The notes: a model not told the origin generated them from the sequence alone. A stretch of 57,565 bases of DNA from Pseudomonadota bacterium (GCA_022360315.1 JAKSDA010000618.1:1-57565), one strand, 5' to 3'. Numbered from the stretch's first letter, positions 9,401-17,413 are shown. Numbers and translations: made by a program.

Positions 9401-9882
9401 GGGGGCGGGTGCTCGACGGCGAATTTGACGATGGCCTGAAAAGGCAAGGCGAGCGGCTTTCCACCAAAGAGCGGTATTACGTCGCAGCCCGAAATAACAC
9501 CCAGCAAATCGATATTTTTATCTCGGTGTACAACGTCGATATGATCGGCAGGGTGATTCTGGTCTCGCGAGCACATTCCACCGGTCACAGAGTGCTGCCC
9601 GGCAAGCGCTACGTGTTGGGTCGCGACACGCGAACCCAGCGGCTGTCCGGTGTCCCCCTACCCTGGCCCGATCAAGTCCTGTCTGACGTACCGCGCAAGG
9701 AACACCTCCTGGTATTCGTATCGAGCCGGCCGATTGATCTGCGCGCTCTCGAGACCTGGCGAGATCTCGACGGCGAGAGACTGCGTCCCCACCGGGGATC
9801 TGGCCAGGAGATGGCGCCCAGCGACTGGTGCCATCTCACCGCGATCTCATACATTCTGCACCCCGCCCGGGACGAGCCATGA
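6421..9882 (+). CDS. CHAT protease - caspase-like protease fusion with DUF4384-like C-terminus
   Basis: 1153 residues, ATG preceded by gaggag/gagga Shine-Dalgarno sequences (6405-6416). Two clan-CD protease domains are present. The N-terminal CHAT domain (about 80-380) has the dyad His238 in 'FVGHGTLG' and Cys283 in 'IFACFSF'. The caspase-like domain (about 515-790) has His586 in 'YYAGHGS' and Cys651 in 'MDCCHSG'. A charged linker (about 440-510) joins them. The C-terminal part has 'YYVAARNNTQQIDIFISVYN' at about 1018, resembling the DUF4384 domain often attached to bacterial caspases. Such proteins are suspected of regulated proteolysis, toxin activation or suicide on infection; that is inference here. 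No signal peptide, so probably cytosolic. Both active sites look intact. Confidence 0.9.
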   Translation: MTDLQSRRPAVIIDIVLDRYGAIHAQIDGARIEPIRWLEAGSNNISPFDNLEKNVMRELEIMTEGMTATKRIVEYNQNLARVGRMLGEYMFGPRYNPFWQALVEVYSRTGASDGPLTICFSTELSRLQNLPWELALWGHGRGVRVGTDDKLTFVRRSLYTNYVGSWPHRPASDELAVTLVSTSEQRSIETYREICEALNVAGLPVKGPNRDPGHSAQRIDWPPTWQGARADIFQFVGHGTLGSVFFKAPGSAGRDSSMEMTAQSLVDSLDQSYLPDLFVIFACFSFNHRDSYGFVPELLGAGAPAALGMLDVLRMGKAGPMSRRFYLHLARSGRVDIAVQCLRAEFKRLEELAWLRQNGLPPSDWFRPVLMVRDSSALDRFCHLPDPAPHDSNRDPEQLATLKKRVLAAFTPPRVTPGKSAEANLQDHVQELTGRATGSGDQPSNADEARAQLEAERMRRAVRALDADISLTDIANLADQAERADRGKRHEGNKPQPTSVAVVAPPSAQSDRITRRALLIGSQIDGLEGVHNDLEAMSRVLGQLGFEDIRQRREQEATCQGIHDGFEELINDVGPSDAVLVYYAGHGSIAASRDMAKRVTRNASRLPEFILPYDFRDSVGEFRGITSWELSRLFKRLTDKTANVAAIMDCCHSGRIVRGERARRRGSSQASEEEPRLRVRGETDCSEGIADHIEKLKKRHGIANLNAEANPLLVRLLACRTQEKASEFRADDGQWRGRLTAALTDALDEIIQEGSRLPSWQALGQFLREQVKYREWDQQTPQIEGPRSRIFASLEEENNTGVLTVGPSSGEGYILHGGTIMGVCDGDVYQVRSPFTTPENPRGDVALARVAEAGRLISKLEITEALREPIRIEYGFRAHPEQIQRWKLPVAVAAQAGDPGQLYQAIQNSLYLELVEPEQAHAAIRINGTEMWLAESDGRRWLKHSWKLDASGIKEAVVAVEQLAHGEHARRLGANHGAKNDDLVARDGLYTVSWGRVLDGEFDDGLKRQGERLSTKERYYVAARNNTQQIDIFISVYNVDMIGRVILVSRAHSTGHRVLPGKRYVLGRDTRTQRLSGVPLPWPDQVLSDVPRKEHLLVFVSSRPIDLRALETWRDLDGERLRPHRGSGQEMAPSDWCHLTAISYILHPARDEP

Positions 9883-10024
9883 AAAACTAGCACTCGCCCA
9901 ACCCGGGGACGGCGCTTCCTCGATTGACAAGGTCACGCAGCTGGTCGATTGGGCCCAACCGAGAGGGGAGTTAGAGCGATTGATCATCGAAGCGCGCCTC
10001 TCATCGCAGTCGCCGGGCCGGGGC
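9881..10024 (+). pseudogene. Start-less fragment resembling an effector-associated domain (EAD)
   Basis: Directly after the CHAT-caspase stop, the next reading frame (frame 2) encodes 'KVTQLVDWAQPRGELERLI' flanked by 'LAQPGDGASSID' and 'EARLSSQSPGRG'. This matches the pattern I know from small bacterial effector-associated domains (tPGd...kv.eLv.WA...grl.eLi..A...nPgnp). There is no usable start codon and the reading runs into the antisense of clpB. Either it is the eroded 3' part of a longer gene or the stump of a partner gene. EADs act as adaptor pairs linking sensors to effectors such as CHAT or caspase proteins. The similarity was judged by eye. Confidence 0.45.
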
Positions 10025-10032
10025 TGGTCGAC

Positions 10033-12621
10033 TCACGCCGCGGCCCGGGCAGCTCTGGCGATGCGAATGACGTCGCCGTCGCGATCGACCACGATCCGAT
10101 CACCGGGCAGGATTTCGCCGCCAATGAGTTTTTCGGACAGCGGCTCGAGCACCCGCTCGCGCAAGGTGCGCTTGAGTGGTCGCGCGCCAAACGCCGGATC
10201 GTAGCCATCCTCGGCCAGGTAGTCCTTAGCCGCATCGGTCACCTCCATGGTGAGCTCGCGCTGGGCCAGAAGCGGCGCAATACGACCGAGCTGGATGTCC
10301 ACGATGCCCCGGATCATCTCGCGGCTGAGCCGGCCAAAGATGATCCTGGCATCGACCCGGTTGAGAAACTCGGGCCGGAAACGCTCGCGCAATGCCAGCC
10401 CGACCCGGCGCTCGATCTCGGCCTCGTCGTCGAGCTCGAGTATGAAATCCGAACCGACATTCGACGTCATGATCAATATGGTGTTGCGAAAATCCACCGT
10501 GCGGCCGTGGCCATCGGTCAGGCGACCGTCATCCATAACCTGGAGAAGTATGTTGAACACGTCGCGGTGGGCCTTTTCGATCTCGTCGAGCAATACCACA
10601 CTGTAGGGCCGCCGCCTAACCGCCTCGGTGAGCTGACCGCCCTCCTCATAACCGACGTATCCAGGAGGCGCACCGATCAGACGGCTCACACTGTGCTTCT
10701 CCATATACTCGCTCATATCGACCCGGACAACGTTGTGCTCGTCGTCGAACAAAAACTCGGCGAGCGCCCGGGCGAGCTCGGTCTTGCCGACTCCGGTCGG
10801 CCCCAGAAAGAGAAACGAACCGATCGGCCGATTGGGGTCCTGGAGGCCGGCCCGTGCCATGCGGATGGCCCGGGCAATGCGAGTGACCGCGTCGTCCTGG
10901 CCGACCACACGCTGGTGCAAGCGGGCTTCCATCTGCAAAAGACGCTCGCTCTCGGCTTCGAGCATCTTGCTGACCGGGACCCCGGTCCACCGCGATACCA
11001 CCGCAGCAATGTCCTCTGCAGTGACCTCCTCGCGCAAAAACGTACCCTGCTCCTGGCTGTGGGCCAGCTTGTCCTGCAGGGCGTCGATCTCCTTTTGCAC
11101 GGCCGGACTCTCGCCGTACTGGATCTCGGCAGCGCGCTGCAAGTTGCCGTCGCGCTGGGCCCGCTCGGCTTCGGTCTTGAGCTTTTCGGCGCGCTCCTTG
11201 AGTCGCTTGATATCCAGCACCACATCGCGCTGCTCCTGCCACCGGGCGCGCAGAGCTGCCACCGATTCCTCTTTCTCGGCGATCACCGACTTGAGCTCTT
11301 TGGCCCGCTTTTTGGCCTCTTTTGACTTTTCCAGTTTCAGAGCCTGGGCCTCGATCTGCAGGCGGGTGATCTCGCGCTGGGCATCGTCGATATCGGCCGG
11401 TACGCTCTCGATCTCCATCTTGATGCGACTGGCCGCTTCATCGACCAGATCGATGGCCTTGTCGGGCAGAAAGCGATCGGTGATATAGCGGTGCGACAGC
11501 CGCGCCGAGGATACCAGGGCTGCATCCTCGATGCGGATACCGTGATGAACTTCGTACTTTTCTTTGAGACCGCGCAGGATCGCGATGGTGTCCTCGACGC
11601 TGGGCTCGCCGACATATACCGGCTGAAAACGACGCTCCAATGCCTTGTCTTTTTCGATGTGCTTGCGGTACTCGTCGAGAGTGGTGGCGCCAATGCAGCG
11701 CAACTGACCGCGCGCAAGAGCCGGTTTGAGCATATTGGCAGCGTCTTGCGCGCCCTCTGCAGCGCCGGCGCCGACCAGCGTGTGCAACTCGTCGATGAAC
11801 AGAATGATCCGCCCCTCGGACGAAGTGATCTCTTTGAGCACAGCCTTGAGACGATCTTCGAACTCGCCGCGGTATTTGGCACCGGCGACCAGCGCGCCGA
11901 GATCAAGAGCGAGGACGCTCTTGTCGTGCAAACTATCCGGTACGTCGCCGGCTGCAATACGACCGGCAATGCCCTCGACAATGGCGGTCTTGCCGACCCC
12001 CGGCTCGCCGATCAGTACCGGGTTGTTCTTGGTCCGCCTCGACAGAACTTGCATGGCGCGCCGGATCTCCTCGTCACGGCCGATCACCGGATCGAGCTTG
12101 CCCTGCTGTGCCATTTGAGTGAGATCGGTGGTGTAGCGCTCCAGGGCCTGATATTTGCCCTCGGGATCCGGATCGCTAACCCGCTGATTGCCCCGCACGT
12201 CAGCCAGAGCGCTGCGCAGCGTGTCCAGGGTGAGGCCTTGCCGGGCTAGCAGCTGGCCGACCGATGTACGCGATAGCTCGACCATCGCGATGAGCAAATG
12301 CTCGGTGGACACATAGTCATCCTTCATGGCGTCGGCGTGGCGAAACGAGCCGTCGAGGATGTCTTTCATCTCGCGGCCGATGTAAGTGTCGCCGCCATGC
12401 ACCTCGGGCATACGGCCGTACGCTTCTTCCATGCTCGCCTTGAGTGCAGCAACGTCGACATTGGCGCGATCGAGCAGCGGATTGACCAGGCCGTCCTCTT
12501 GCTCGCAAAGGGCGGTCAAGAGGTGGAGACCGGTAACTTCTTGGTGGTTTCTACGCCTCGCAACAGCTTCGGCGCTGGCCAGTGCATCGCGGGACTTGAC
12601 TGTGAAGCGATCGAGTCTCAT
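10033..12621 (-). CDS. clpB: ATP-dependent disaggregase ClpB
   Basis: 862 residues, the normal ClpB length. N-terminal Clp repeat domain (1-150). First AAA+ module with Walker A 'GEPGVGKT' (205-212) and Walker B 'ILFIDELHT'. Long coiled-coil middle domain (about 410-525), which distinguishes ClpB from ClpA and ClpC. Second AAA+ module with 'GPTGVGKT' (607-614), 'VVLLDEIEKAH' and the C-terminal 'DPAFGARPLKR'. With DnaK/DnaJ/GrpE it extracts and refolds aggregated proteins in the cytosol. The Shine-Dalgarno agggaga lies 5 bases before the ATG and overlaps the stop codon of the PAS-like gene upstream, so the two are translated from one mRNA. Convergent with the CHAT-caspase gene. No CIRCE element was seen. 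Confidence 0.98.
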   Translation of the reverse strand: MRLDRFTVKSRDALASAEAVARRRNHQEVTGLHLLTALCEQEDGLVNPLLDRANVDVAALKASMEEAYGRMPEVHGGDTYIGREMKDILDGSFRHADAMKDDYVSTEHLLIAMVELSRTSVGQLLARQGLTLDTLRSALADVRGNQRVSDPDPEGKYQALERYTTDLTQMAQQGKLDPVIGRDEEIRRAMQVLSRRTKNNPVLIGEPGVGKTAIVEGIAGRIAAGDVPDSLHDKSVLALDLGALVAGAKYRGEFEDRLKAVLKEITSSEGRIILFIDELHTLVGAGAAEGAQDAANMLKPALARGQLRCIGATTLDEYRKHIEKDKALERRFQPVYVGEPSVEDTIAILRGLKEKYEVHHGIRIEDAALVSSARLSHRYITDRFLPDKAIDLVDEAASRIKMEIESVPADIDDAQREITRLQIEAQALKLEKSKEAKKRAKELKSVIAEKEESVAALRARWQEQRDVVLDIKRLKERAEKLKTEAERAQRDGNLQRAAEIQYGESPAVQKEIDALQDKLAHSQEQGTFLREEVTAEDIAAVVSRWTGVPVSKMLEAESERLLQMEARLHQRVVGQDDAVTRIARAIRMARAGLQDPNRPIGSFLFLGPTGVGKTELARALAEFLFDDEHNVVRVDMSEYMEKHSVSRLIGAPPGYVGYEEGGQLTEAVRRRPYSVVLLDEIEKAHRDVFNILLQVMDDGRLTDGHGRTVDFRNTILIMTSNVGSDFILELDDEAEIERRVGLALRERFRPEFLNRVDARIIFGRLSREMIRGIVDIQLGRIAPLLAQRELTMEVTDAAKDYLAEDGYDPAFGARPLKRTLRERVLEPLSEKLIGGEILPGDRIVVDRDGDVIRIARAARAAA

Positions 12622-12623
12622 GG

Positions 12624-12980
12624 CTATCTCCCTGAGTCGGTTTTTTGGCTCTCAGTAAACATCTCCAGGATAAGTTGCCTTTCGCCGATGCCAAACGTCA
12701 CGAAGCGCCTGCGATACAGACGAGTGCCTACCTTGACCTCCTCGACTGTCACCGAGCGGCGGTCTCCCCCGGATGGCGGTGCAGACGGAGAGTAGCCGTC
12801 GAGACGGTCGGCTGCTCGGTTGCGAAAAACCACGCTGCCGTCGGCGCCACGGACAAAAACCGCATCGCTCATGGTGTCGAGCAAAAAGGCGAGCGGATTG
12901 GTCGTCAGCGGAGACGCCCACGCCTCGGGGCCGGTGCCCCGGCGGTGCAGCGAAGCAAACGCATCGAGAAGAGCCCACAT
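12624..12980 (-). CDS. Small PAS-like domain protein upstream of clpB
   Basis: 118 residues from the ATG at 12980, which has a strong Shine-Dalgarno gaggag 5 bases upstream; a longer frame to 13097 would add only an Arg-rich leader. 'FLLDTMSDAVFVRGADGSVV' followed by 'FRNRAADRLDGYSP' is the start of a PAS fold, and 'RRFVTFGIGERQLILEMFTE' fits its last strands. No output domain is attached. The stop codon is 2 bases from clpB, so the proteins are co-expressed. It might sense a ligand or state and modulate the chaperone or a kinase; this is speculation from position. Confidence 0.65.
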   Translation of the reverse strand: MWALLDAFASLHRRGTGPEAWASPLTTNPLAFLLDTMSDAVFVRGADGSVVFRNRAADRLDGYSPSAPPSGGDRRSVTVEEVKVGTRLYRRRFVTFGIGERQLILEMFTESQKTDSGR

Positions 12981-13347
12981 GGAATCTCCTCGACTATCAG
13001 CGGGACGAGATCTGCGCCGGCGCGTCCGTCGCCGGTACAAAGTCGGCAAAGACGATGTCTCTTCAATCAATACGAAGCGGTAGCGGTGTGTGCTCATCGA
13101 CCTTCTCGCTTTGTCAGGCTGCTCACTAAATTGTCAGTGTCAAGGAATGCGAACCATGGTGACTCAAATGCGAACCATGGTGACTCGAACCCGACCGCGA
13201 AACACAGTGATCGGCCGGTCCGGACGACCAATTCTCCGCTCCAGGAGTTGGCCGCCCGCTTGCCCCGAGTTTCTTCCCCCGCTCACACCCCGGTTTCTTC
13301 AGGCAGCGCTGGTAGCAGCGTTGAGAATGTGATTCTAATATAAGGAG
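12981..13347. other. Divergent intergenic region, 367 bp
   Basis: Lies between the leftward PAS-clpB pair and the rightward zinc-ribbon gene and should carry both promoters. Apart from the 21-bp duplication at 13146-13186 I see no gene and no clear consensus promoter. The short frames crossing it are Arg- or Pro-rich shadows. Confidence 0.5.
13146..13186. repeat. Two tandem 21-bp units with palindromic core
   Basis: The 20-base sequence aatgcgaaccatggtgactc occurs at 13146-13165 and again at 13167-13186, separated by one a. Each copy contains the 8-bp palindrome accatggt, so the pair could be two half-sites of an operator between divergent promoters, or a simple duplication. Confidence 0.85.
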
Positions 13348-16300
13348 GTGTGGAGTTGCCCAAACTGTGGGGCTGATCGCAGCCATCTCGCGCCTGTAGC
13401 TCCCTGCTCAAAGTGCGGCGAGGTGCTGAGGCGTCCCGGTGGCGCGGCGGATTCGAAAGACGCTCACACGCCACCATCTGAACAATCAGCATCCAGCAGC
13501 AAGACATCGGACGGGTCCAGCTCTGCAGCCCGGCCAAAGACCGACCAGACGCCGGGCAGCCCGTCGTCCCCGGCGGCTCCGACTGGTCCGATAGACGAGG
13601 CACGAACGACCCAAAGCGGTCATCTTGCCGCGCCAAAATCACCCACAGCCCCGCGCGGGCCGCGGCCGCCCGCGACATCTCTCAGCGCGATCAAGCCCGC
13701 TCCACCACCGGCTTCGACGGCAGAAACAGGAGCCGCAAAGCCGGTTGGATCGCCCCGCCCGTCCGGCACCAAGCCCGCCGATGCCAAGCCGTTTACACCA
13801 CCCCTGCCGCCCGGAGCCAAACCCGGAGAGGTCAAACAGTTCAAGCCACCGCTGCCACCCGGGGCAAAACCTGGAGTGACCCGGCCGTTTCGGCCCCCAC
13901 CACCCAAGTCGATCTCAATATTTCCCCCCCGGCCCAAACCCGGCAGCGATTCCCCCGGGGGGTCCACTGCCCCGTCGAGCGCCAAACCCGCAAACGAGAC
14001 AAAGCCGGCCAAACCAGTCAGTGCGGCCAGCAAGGTCCAACCGGCCAGTGCCGCCAGCAAGACCGAACCGGCAACCCCCACGGCCGTGCCACCAGCCGCT
14101 CCGGCAAGACCGACTGGCGAATCTGCAGCTGAATCGACAGCGGGCCAAAAACAGACTCCGGCGTCCCAGCAGGAAACGCAGGCCGCTCACCCCCCTCCAT
14201 CCTCTGCACCGGACGAACCGGCCGCTGAAACCGCGGCAACAGCCGTGTCGGCAGCCTCCGCTCCACCACCCGGCCAGACTGGGTCGACAGCAGTGTCGTC
14301 GGCTGCTGAGGCGATACCTCCGGCCGAGATAGTCGAAGACGCGCCCGGTACGGCCGAGCCCGCGCCGATCAGCACACCGCCCGGCACGGTCGAGGATTCC
14401 CGTGCGAATGCAGTCGAGGATTCCGATGAGACGGCTGCTGCTGGCGAGGCCGTGTCGACTTCCGGCAGACCGCCTGGTAGTGCAGTCGAGGACATCCCCG
14501 AGGTCGCGCCCGCCAGCGCCGCGGCCGAGAAGGCCCCGCCGGCGTTGCCGCTCGCCAGCACTGACCAGGACATCCCACCGACACGACCATCCAGCAGTAC
14601 GGCCGAGGCAAGCCCGCCGACGTTGCCGCACAGCACCGCAGAGGAAATCATCGCCCCCGGCGCATCTCGGAGCGCTTCACACGCTCGGCCGCTGCCCGCC
14701 GCTGAAACCAGCGATCCGTATGCATCGCCAGCACAGACCGCAAAACCGGCCCCGCTGGAACCGGCCCCGCTGGAACCGGCCCCGCTGGAACCGGCCCCGC
14801 TGGAACCGCCCCCGCTGGAACCGCCCCCGCTGGAACCGGCCCCGCTGGTGGGACTCGAGCCGGACAGACTCGAGTCGCTGCCGGATTCGCTGTTGTATGG
14901 CGGGGCAGAATTGGTCGGCGACACCAATCTCGAGCTCAACCCGGCACCGGAAGCTGAATTGGCAGAGGTTATTGGTGACGACCAGACGAACCTGGACCTT
15001 CAGCCGGCACCGGATGATGGCTCGATCGAGGACGCTCTGGTCGCCCCTCCGGGTGACGAGCCATCCCTCGCCGAGACGATCGATCGGCAGTCGGAACTGG
15101 TCGAAGCGGGGCAGAAGCGTGCCACCACCGAAGTCGAGCTCGACGAAAGTGATATTGATTTCGAGCCGATAGGCGTCACACCTCTTCCCGAGTTACACTC
15201 ACCTGCCCTCGATGGGGAGGTCCCGCGGGTCATTGCCGAGACTTCGGCGCCGGTTGACGACCCGCAATCGCTGGCCAATGCCGGTCCGCCTCTGACGACT
15301 TCTGCGCCGGAGCCTGCGGCCGGGCTGGAACCCGAGCCGCGCGTGGCAGAGCCCTTGTCTCGGCTCGACTCGGACAGCGAGCGCCCCGAACCTTTCTCCG
15401 CGTCATCGCCGCTGCTATCGGCGATACCGAGGCCCGCCGGAGGCGAGACCGATGCCACGGTGCCCATGCCCTCGGCCTTGCGTGATCAACTGGCGCAACA
15501 GACCGCAGCCAAAAAACCGGCTGAGCAGAAACCTCCGGCCGAGCATTCCTCAGTACCCGAAGGACCTTTCTTTCACTCGCTTGACGGATCATTGCTAGCC
15601 GAGGCGGGGGCGGAGTCGGCGTCGTCTCGGAGCGAGGTGCACGAGCCGGATCGGCCCGGTTTGCCGCCTGAGTTCGAGAGCGCTCCACGTCCGTTTTCCG
15701 ATCGGGCAGACGAGTTGGCCCAGGCGGGTGTCTCGGTCGTTATAGAGCCCGAAGTGCTGGTAGGAGCGCTGGTCGAGAAACCTGTAACGTTTCACCCGGC
15801 GGGGCAATCGGAACAGGGCACACCGTCGGGGCAACCACCGCCGTCGATCGAAGCGGAAGCGCGTCCACCTGCCTGGTCACCCGACTCAGCGCGCGAACAG
15901 GTCACATCGAGCCCCATGCCCCTGCAGCAAACCGAATCGTGGCCAGTGGAGCCTGCTCCGGCGACTCATCCAGCCGGGCCAGAACCGATTTCGCCCGAAA
16001 CTCCGATGTCGAATGCTGCTGGCGGCCCGGATGCTGCTTCGGTTTCCCATGGCGGCGCAGCACAGACAGATCCGCCGACCGATGCTCCTTCGGTCTTCGT
16101 GGAAGACGGCCTGGATCCTTCACCCGAATATATTGCTGCGCGCGAGGCCGCTCTCGAGGCAGTACGGGCGGAGAAGCAAGGTCGCACATCATCGCCCCAC
16201 GCAATTGCGAGTCCGGACCGGGAATCGGCCGATGTGTACGAATCGGGTCTATACCATCAATATGATTCGGCGATGACATCGAGAGACGCCTCGGGCACGG

Positions 16301-17103
16301 ATCTGGCCAGCGCCAGTCTACCTGGTGGCGATTTGCCCACCAGGCCAGATTCGGACTCGCCGGGCCGCTCTCCGTCGCCACCGTCTCCACTCCAGCGGTC
16401 CTACACCGACGCGCTGGCCGCTCTGGATACTCCGGCTGCTCCTGCAGTAAACCGGTCTCCGCGCTCACCGGACAACAGGAATCTCGTCGACATCTACGAC
16501 GATGACGAGGACCGCGCGGTGCCCAGGAGGCCCATTGCCAGCCAGGCTGATGTTTTCACCGCGCCGGTGAATTCGTGGCCACAGACTCACACCGGCAAGC
16601 GTCCGCTCACTGCGGCGCAGGCTGCCCGGCGTGCCAAAGGCCCGATACCGGGCCGCACATTCGCCAAACTGCCGTTCGAGCGCAATGGCGCTAGGATGGC
16701 CCTGGGACTGGTCATCGGCGCGGTTGGCCTGGTGGTGTTGTTGTGGTATCTGCCGACCCGGGCGCCGCTTTCGCCCGAAGACAGGGCTGCCGGCACGCCC
16801 TCGGTCGGCCGTCTGACCCCCGATCTCTATCTCAGAGGCCAGGCAGCAGCGGGTGGTTTCATCGCGGTTGGCTTCCTGTTTTTGCTCAATGGGTATTTTT
16901 TCAAATCCAGGGACGAAGTCGTGTGCAAGCGTTGCAAGCGGTATGTCATTGCCGAGCGTGATGGTGTGGTGCTCAAATGCCCTCGCTCGAGTCATACTGC
17001 GGCGCTGTGCTACAAGACCTTGATACTGACCTTGCTGCTGGTTTTGTGTGTTGGTGCCATTGCCCTGGTTGTCGGCCTGGGCAGCGTTGTCCGAGCCATC
17101 TAG
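13348..17103 (+). CDS. Giant zinc-ribbon, Pro/Ala-rich membrane protein
   Basis: 1251 residues. The N-terminus 'MWSCPNCGADRS...PCSKCG' is a four-Cys zinc ribbon. About 1060 residues of low-complexity Pro, Ala, Ser and Glu follow, including repeated 'PLPPGAKPG' and seven PAPLE-type pentads. The last 150 residues hold hydrophobic segments 'LVIGAVGLVVLLWYLP', 'GFIAVGFLFLLNGYFF' and 'LILTLLLVLCVGAIALVVGL', with a second Cys cluster 'CKRCKRYVI...LKCP' between the last two. The chain may be a long cytoplasmic tether with metal-binding ends. The GTG start at 13348 overlaps an aaggaggt sequence, leaving no normal spacing, so the true start is uncertain. The frame is supported by consistent codon use and by the Cys motifs at both ends. 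Function unknown. Confidence 0.75.
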   Translation: MWSCPNCGADRSHLAPVAPCSKCGEVLRRPGGAADSKDAHTPPSEQSASSSKTSDGSSSAARPKTDQTPGSPSSPAAPTGPIDEARTTQSGHLAAPKSPTAPRGPRPPATSLSAIKPAPPPASTAETGAAKPVGSPRPSGTKPADAKPFTPPLPPGAKPGEVKQFKPPLPPGAKPGVTRPFRPPPPKSISIFPPRPKPGSDSPGGSTAPSSAKPANETKPAKPVSAASKVQPASAASKTEPATPTAVPPAAPARPTGESAAESTAGQKQTPASQQETQAAHPPPSSAPDEPAAETAATAVSAASAPPPGQTGSTAVSSAAEAIPPAEIVEDAPGTAEPAPISTPPGTVEDSRANAVEDSDETAAAGEAVSTSGRPPGSAVEDIPEVAPASAAAEKAPPALPLASTDQDIPPTRPSSSTAEASPPTLPHSTAEEIIAPGASRSASHARPLPAAETSDPYASPAQTAKPAPLEPAPLEPAPLEPAPLEPPPLEPPPLEPAPLVGLEPDRLESLPDSLLYGGAELVGDTNLELNPAPEAELAEVIGDDQTNLDLQPAPDDGSIEDALVAPPGDEPSLAETIDRQSELVEAGQKRATTEVELDESDIDFEPIGVTPLPELHSPALDGEVPRVIAETSAPVDDPQSLANAGPPLTTSAPEPAAGLEPEPRVAEPLSRLDSDSERPEPFSASSPLLSAIPRPAGGETDATVPMPSALRDQLAQQTAAKKPAEQKPPAEHSSVPEGPFFHSLDGSLLAEAGAESASSRSEVHEPDRPGLPPEFESAPRPFSDRADELAQAGVSVVIEPEVLVGALVEKPVTFHPAGQSEQGTPSGQPPPSIEAEARPPAWSPDSAREQVTSSPMPLQQTESWPVEPAPATHPAGPEPISPETPMSNAAGGPDAASVSHGGAAQTDPPTDAPSVFVEDGLDPSPEYIAAREAALEAVRAEKQGRTSSPHAIASPDRESADVYESGLYHQYDSAMTSRDASGTDLASASLPGGDLPTRPDSDSPGRSPSPPSPLQRSYTDALAALDTPAAPAVNRSPRSPDNRNLVDIYDDDEDRAVPRRPIASQADVFTAPVNSWPQTHTGKRPLTAAQAARRAKGPIPGRTFAKLPFERNGARMALGLVIGAVGLVVLLWYLPTRAPLSPEDRAAGTPSVGRLTPDLYLRGQAAAGGFIAVGFLFLLNGYFFKSRDEVVCKRCKRYVIAERDGVVLKCPRSSHTAALCYKTLILTLLLVLCVGAIALVVGLGSVVRAI
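14746..14850. repeat. 15-bp tandem repeat, 7 units, encoding PAPLE pentads
   Basis: Units start every 15 bases from 14746; the commonest is ccggccccgctggaa. Two units have ccg-ccc (giving PPPLE) and the last ends gtg. The unit length is a multiple of three, so expansion preserves the frame of the zinc-ribbon protein. Confidence 0.95.
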
Positions 17104-17413
17104 CAGCGTTCGGGAAAAATCCCGCACGCCGCTACCATTATTGGGCAAAGCCCTCCGGCGGACTCCCGCCGTGCGCCCCATGTGCCCGAAATCGGCTGAT
17201 CGCCGCTCTTGGCCGCGGCGCACGCAGATTCGGGAAAAACGATTTTTCCCGAATGCTGCTAGCCGGATTATTCATTGCAGCACCGTCGCCGGGTTGCAGC
17301 GTGCTGTGGGCTGGCTCACCACCGACAAGTTTATCCGGTGGGGTGCAGTGCTTGCGATCGCTGTTTTTCTGGTCGGGCCGTGCGGTTTTTTGTGATCATG
17401 CTATTTTCTGTGG
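17104..17413 (+). other. Intergenic region with two hairpins, 310 bp
   Basis: No gene recognised. Just behind the zinc-ribbon stop is cgggaaaaatcccg (17111-17124, 5-bp stem). Further on, a perfect 12-bp inverted repeat with a 3-base loop lies at 17228-17254. Both share the 'ttcgggaaaaa' sequence. The spacer also holds the promoter of the following Uma2 gene, not identified. Confidence 0.6.
17228..17254. terminator. Perfect 12-bp hairpin, possible terminator
   Basis: Arms attcgggaaaaa and tttttcccgaat around a cga loop. The A-run and T-run lie inside the stem rather than after it, so it can work in either direction only if the T half of the stem acts as the U-tract. Could also be a protein-binding site. 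Confidence 0.45.

Noticed and set aside
9949..11325. 458-residue plus-strand frame over clpB
   Set aside because: Exact antisense of clpB; the regular codon structure of high-GC genes produces such long mirror frames. Only its first 25 codons, outside clpB, were considered, and those lie in a frame different from the EAD-like fragment.
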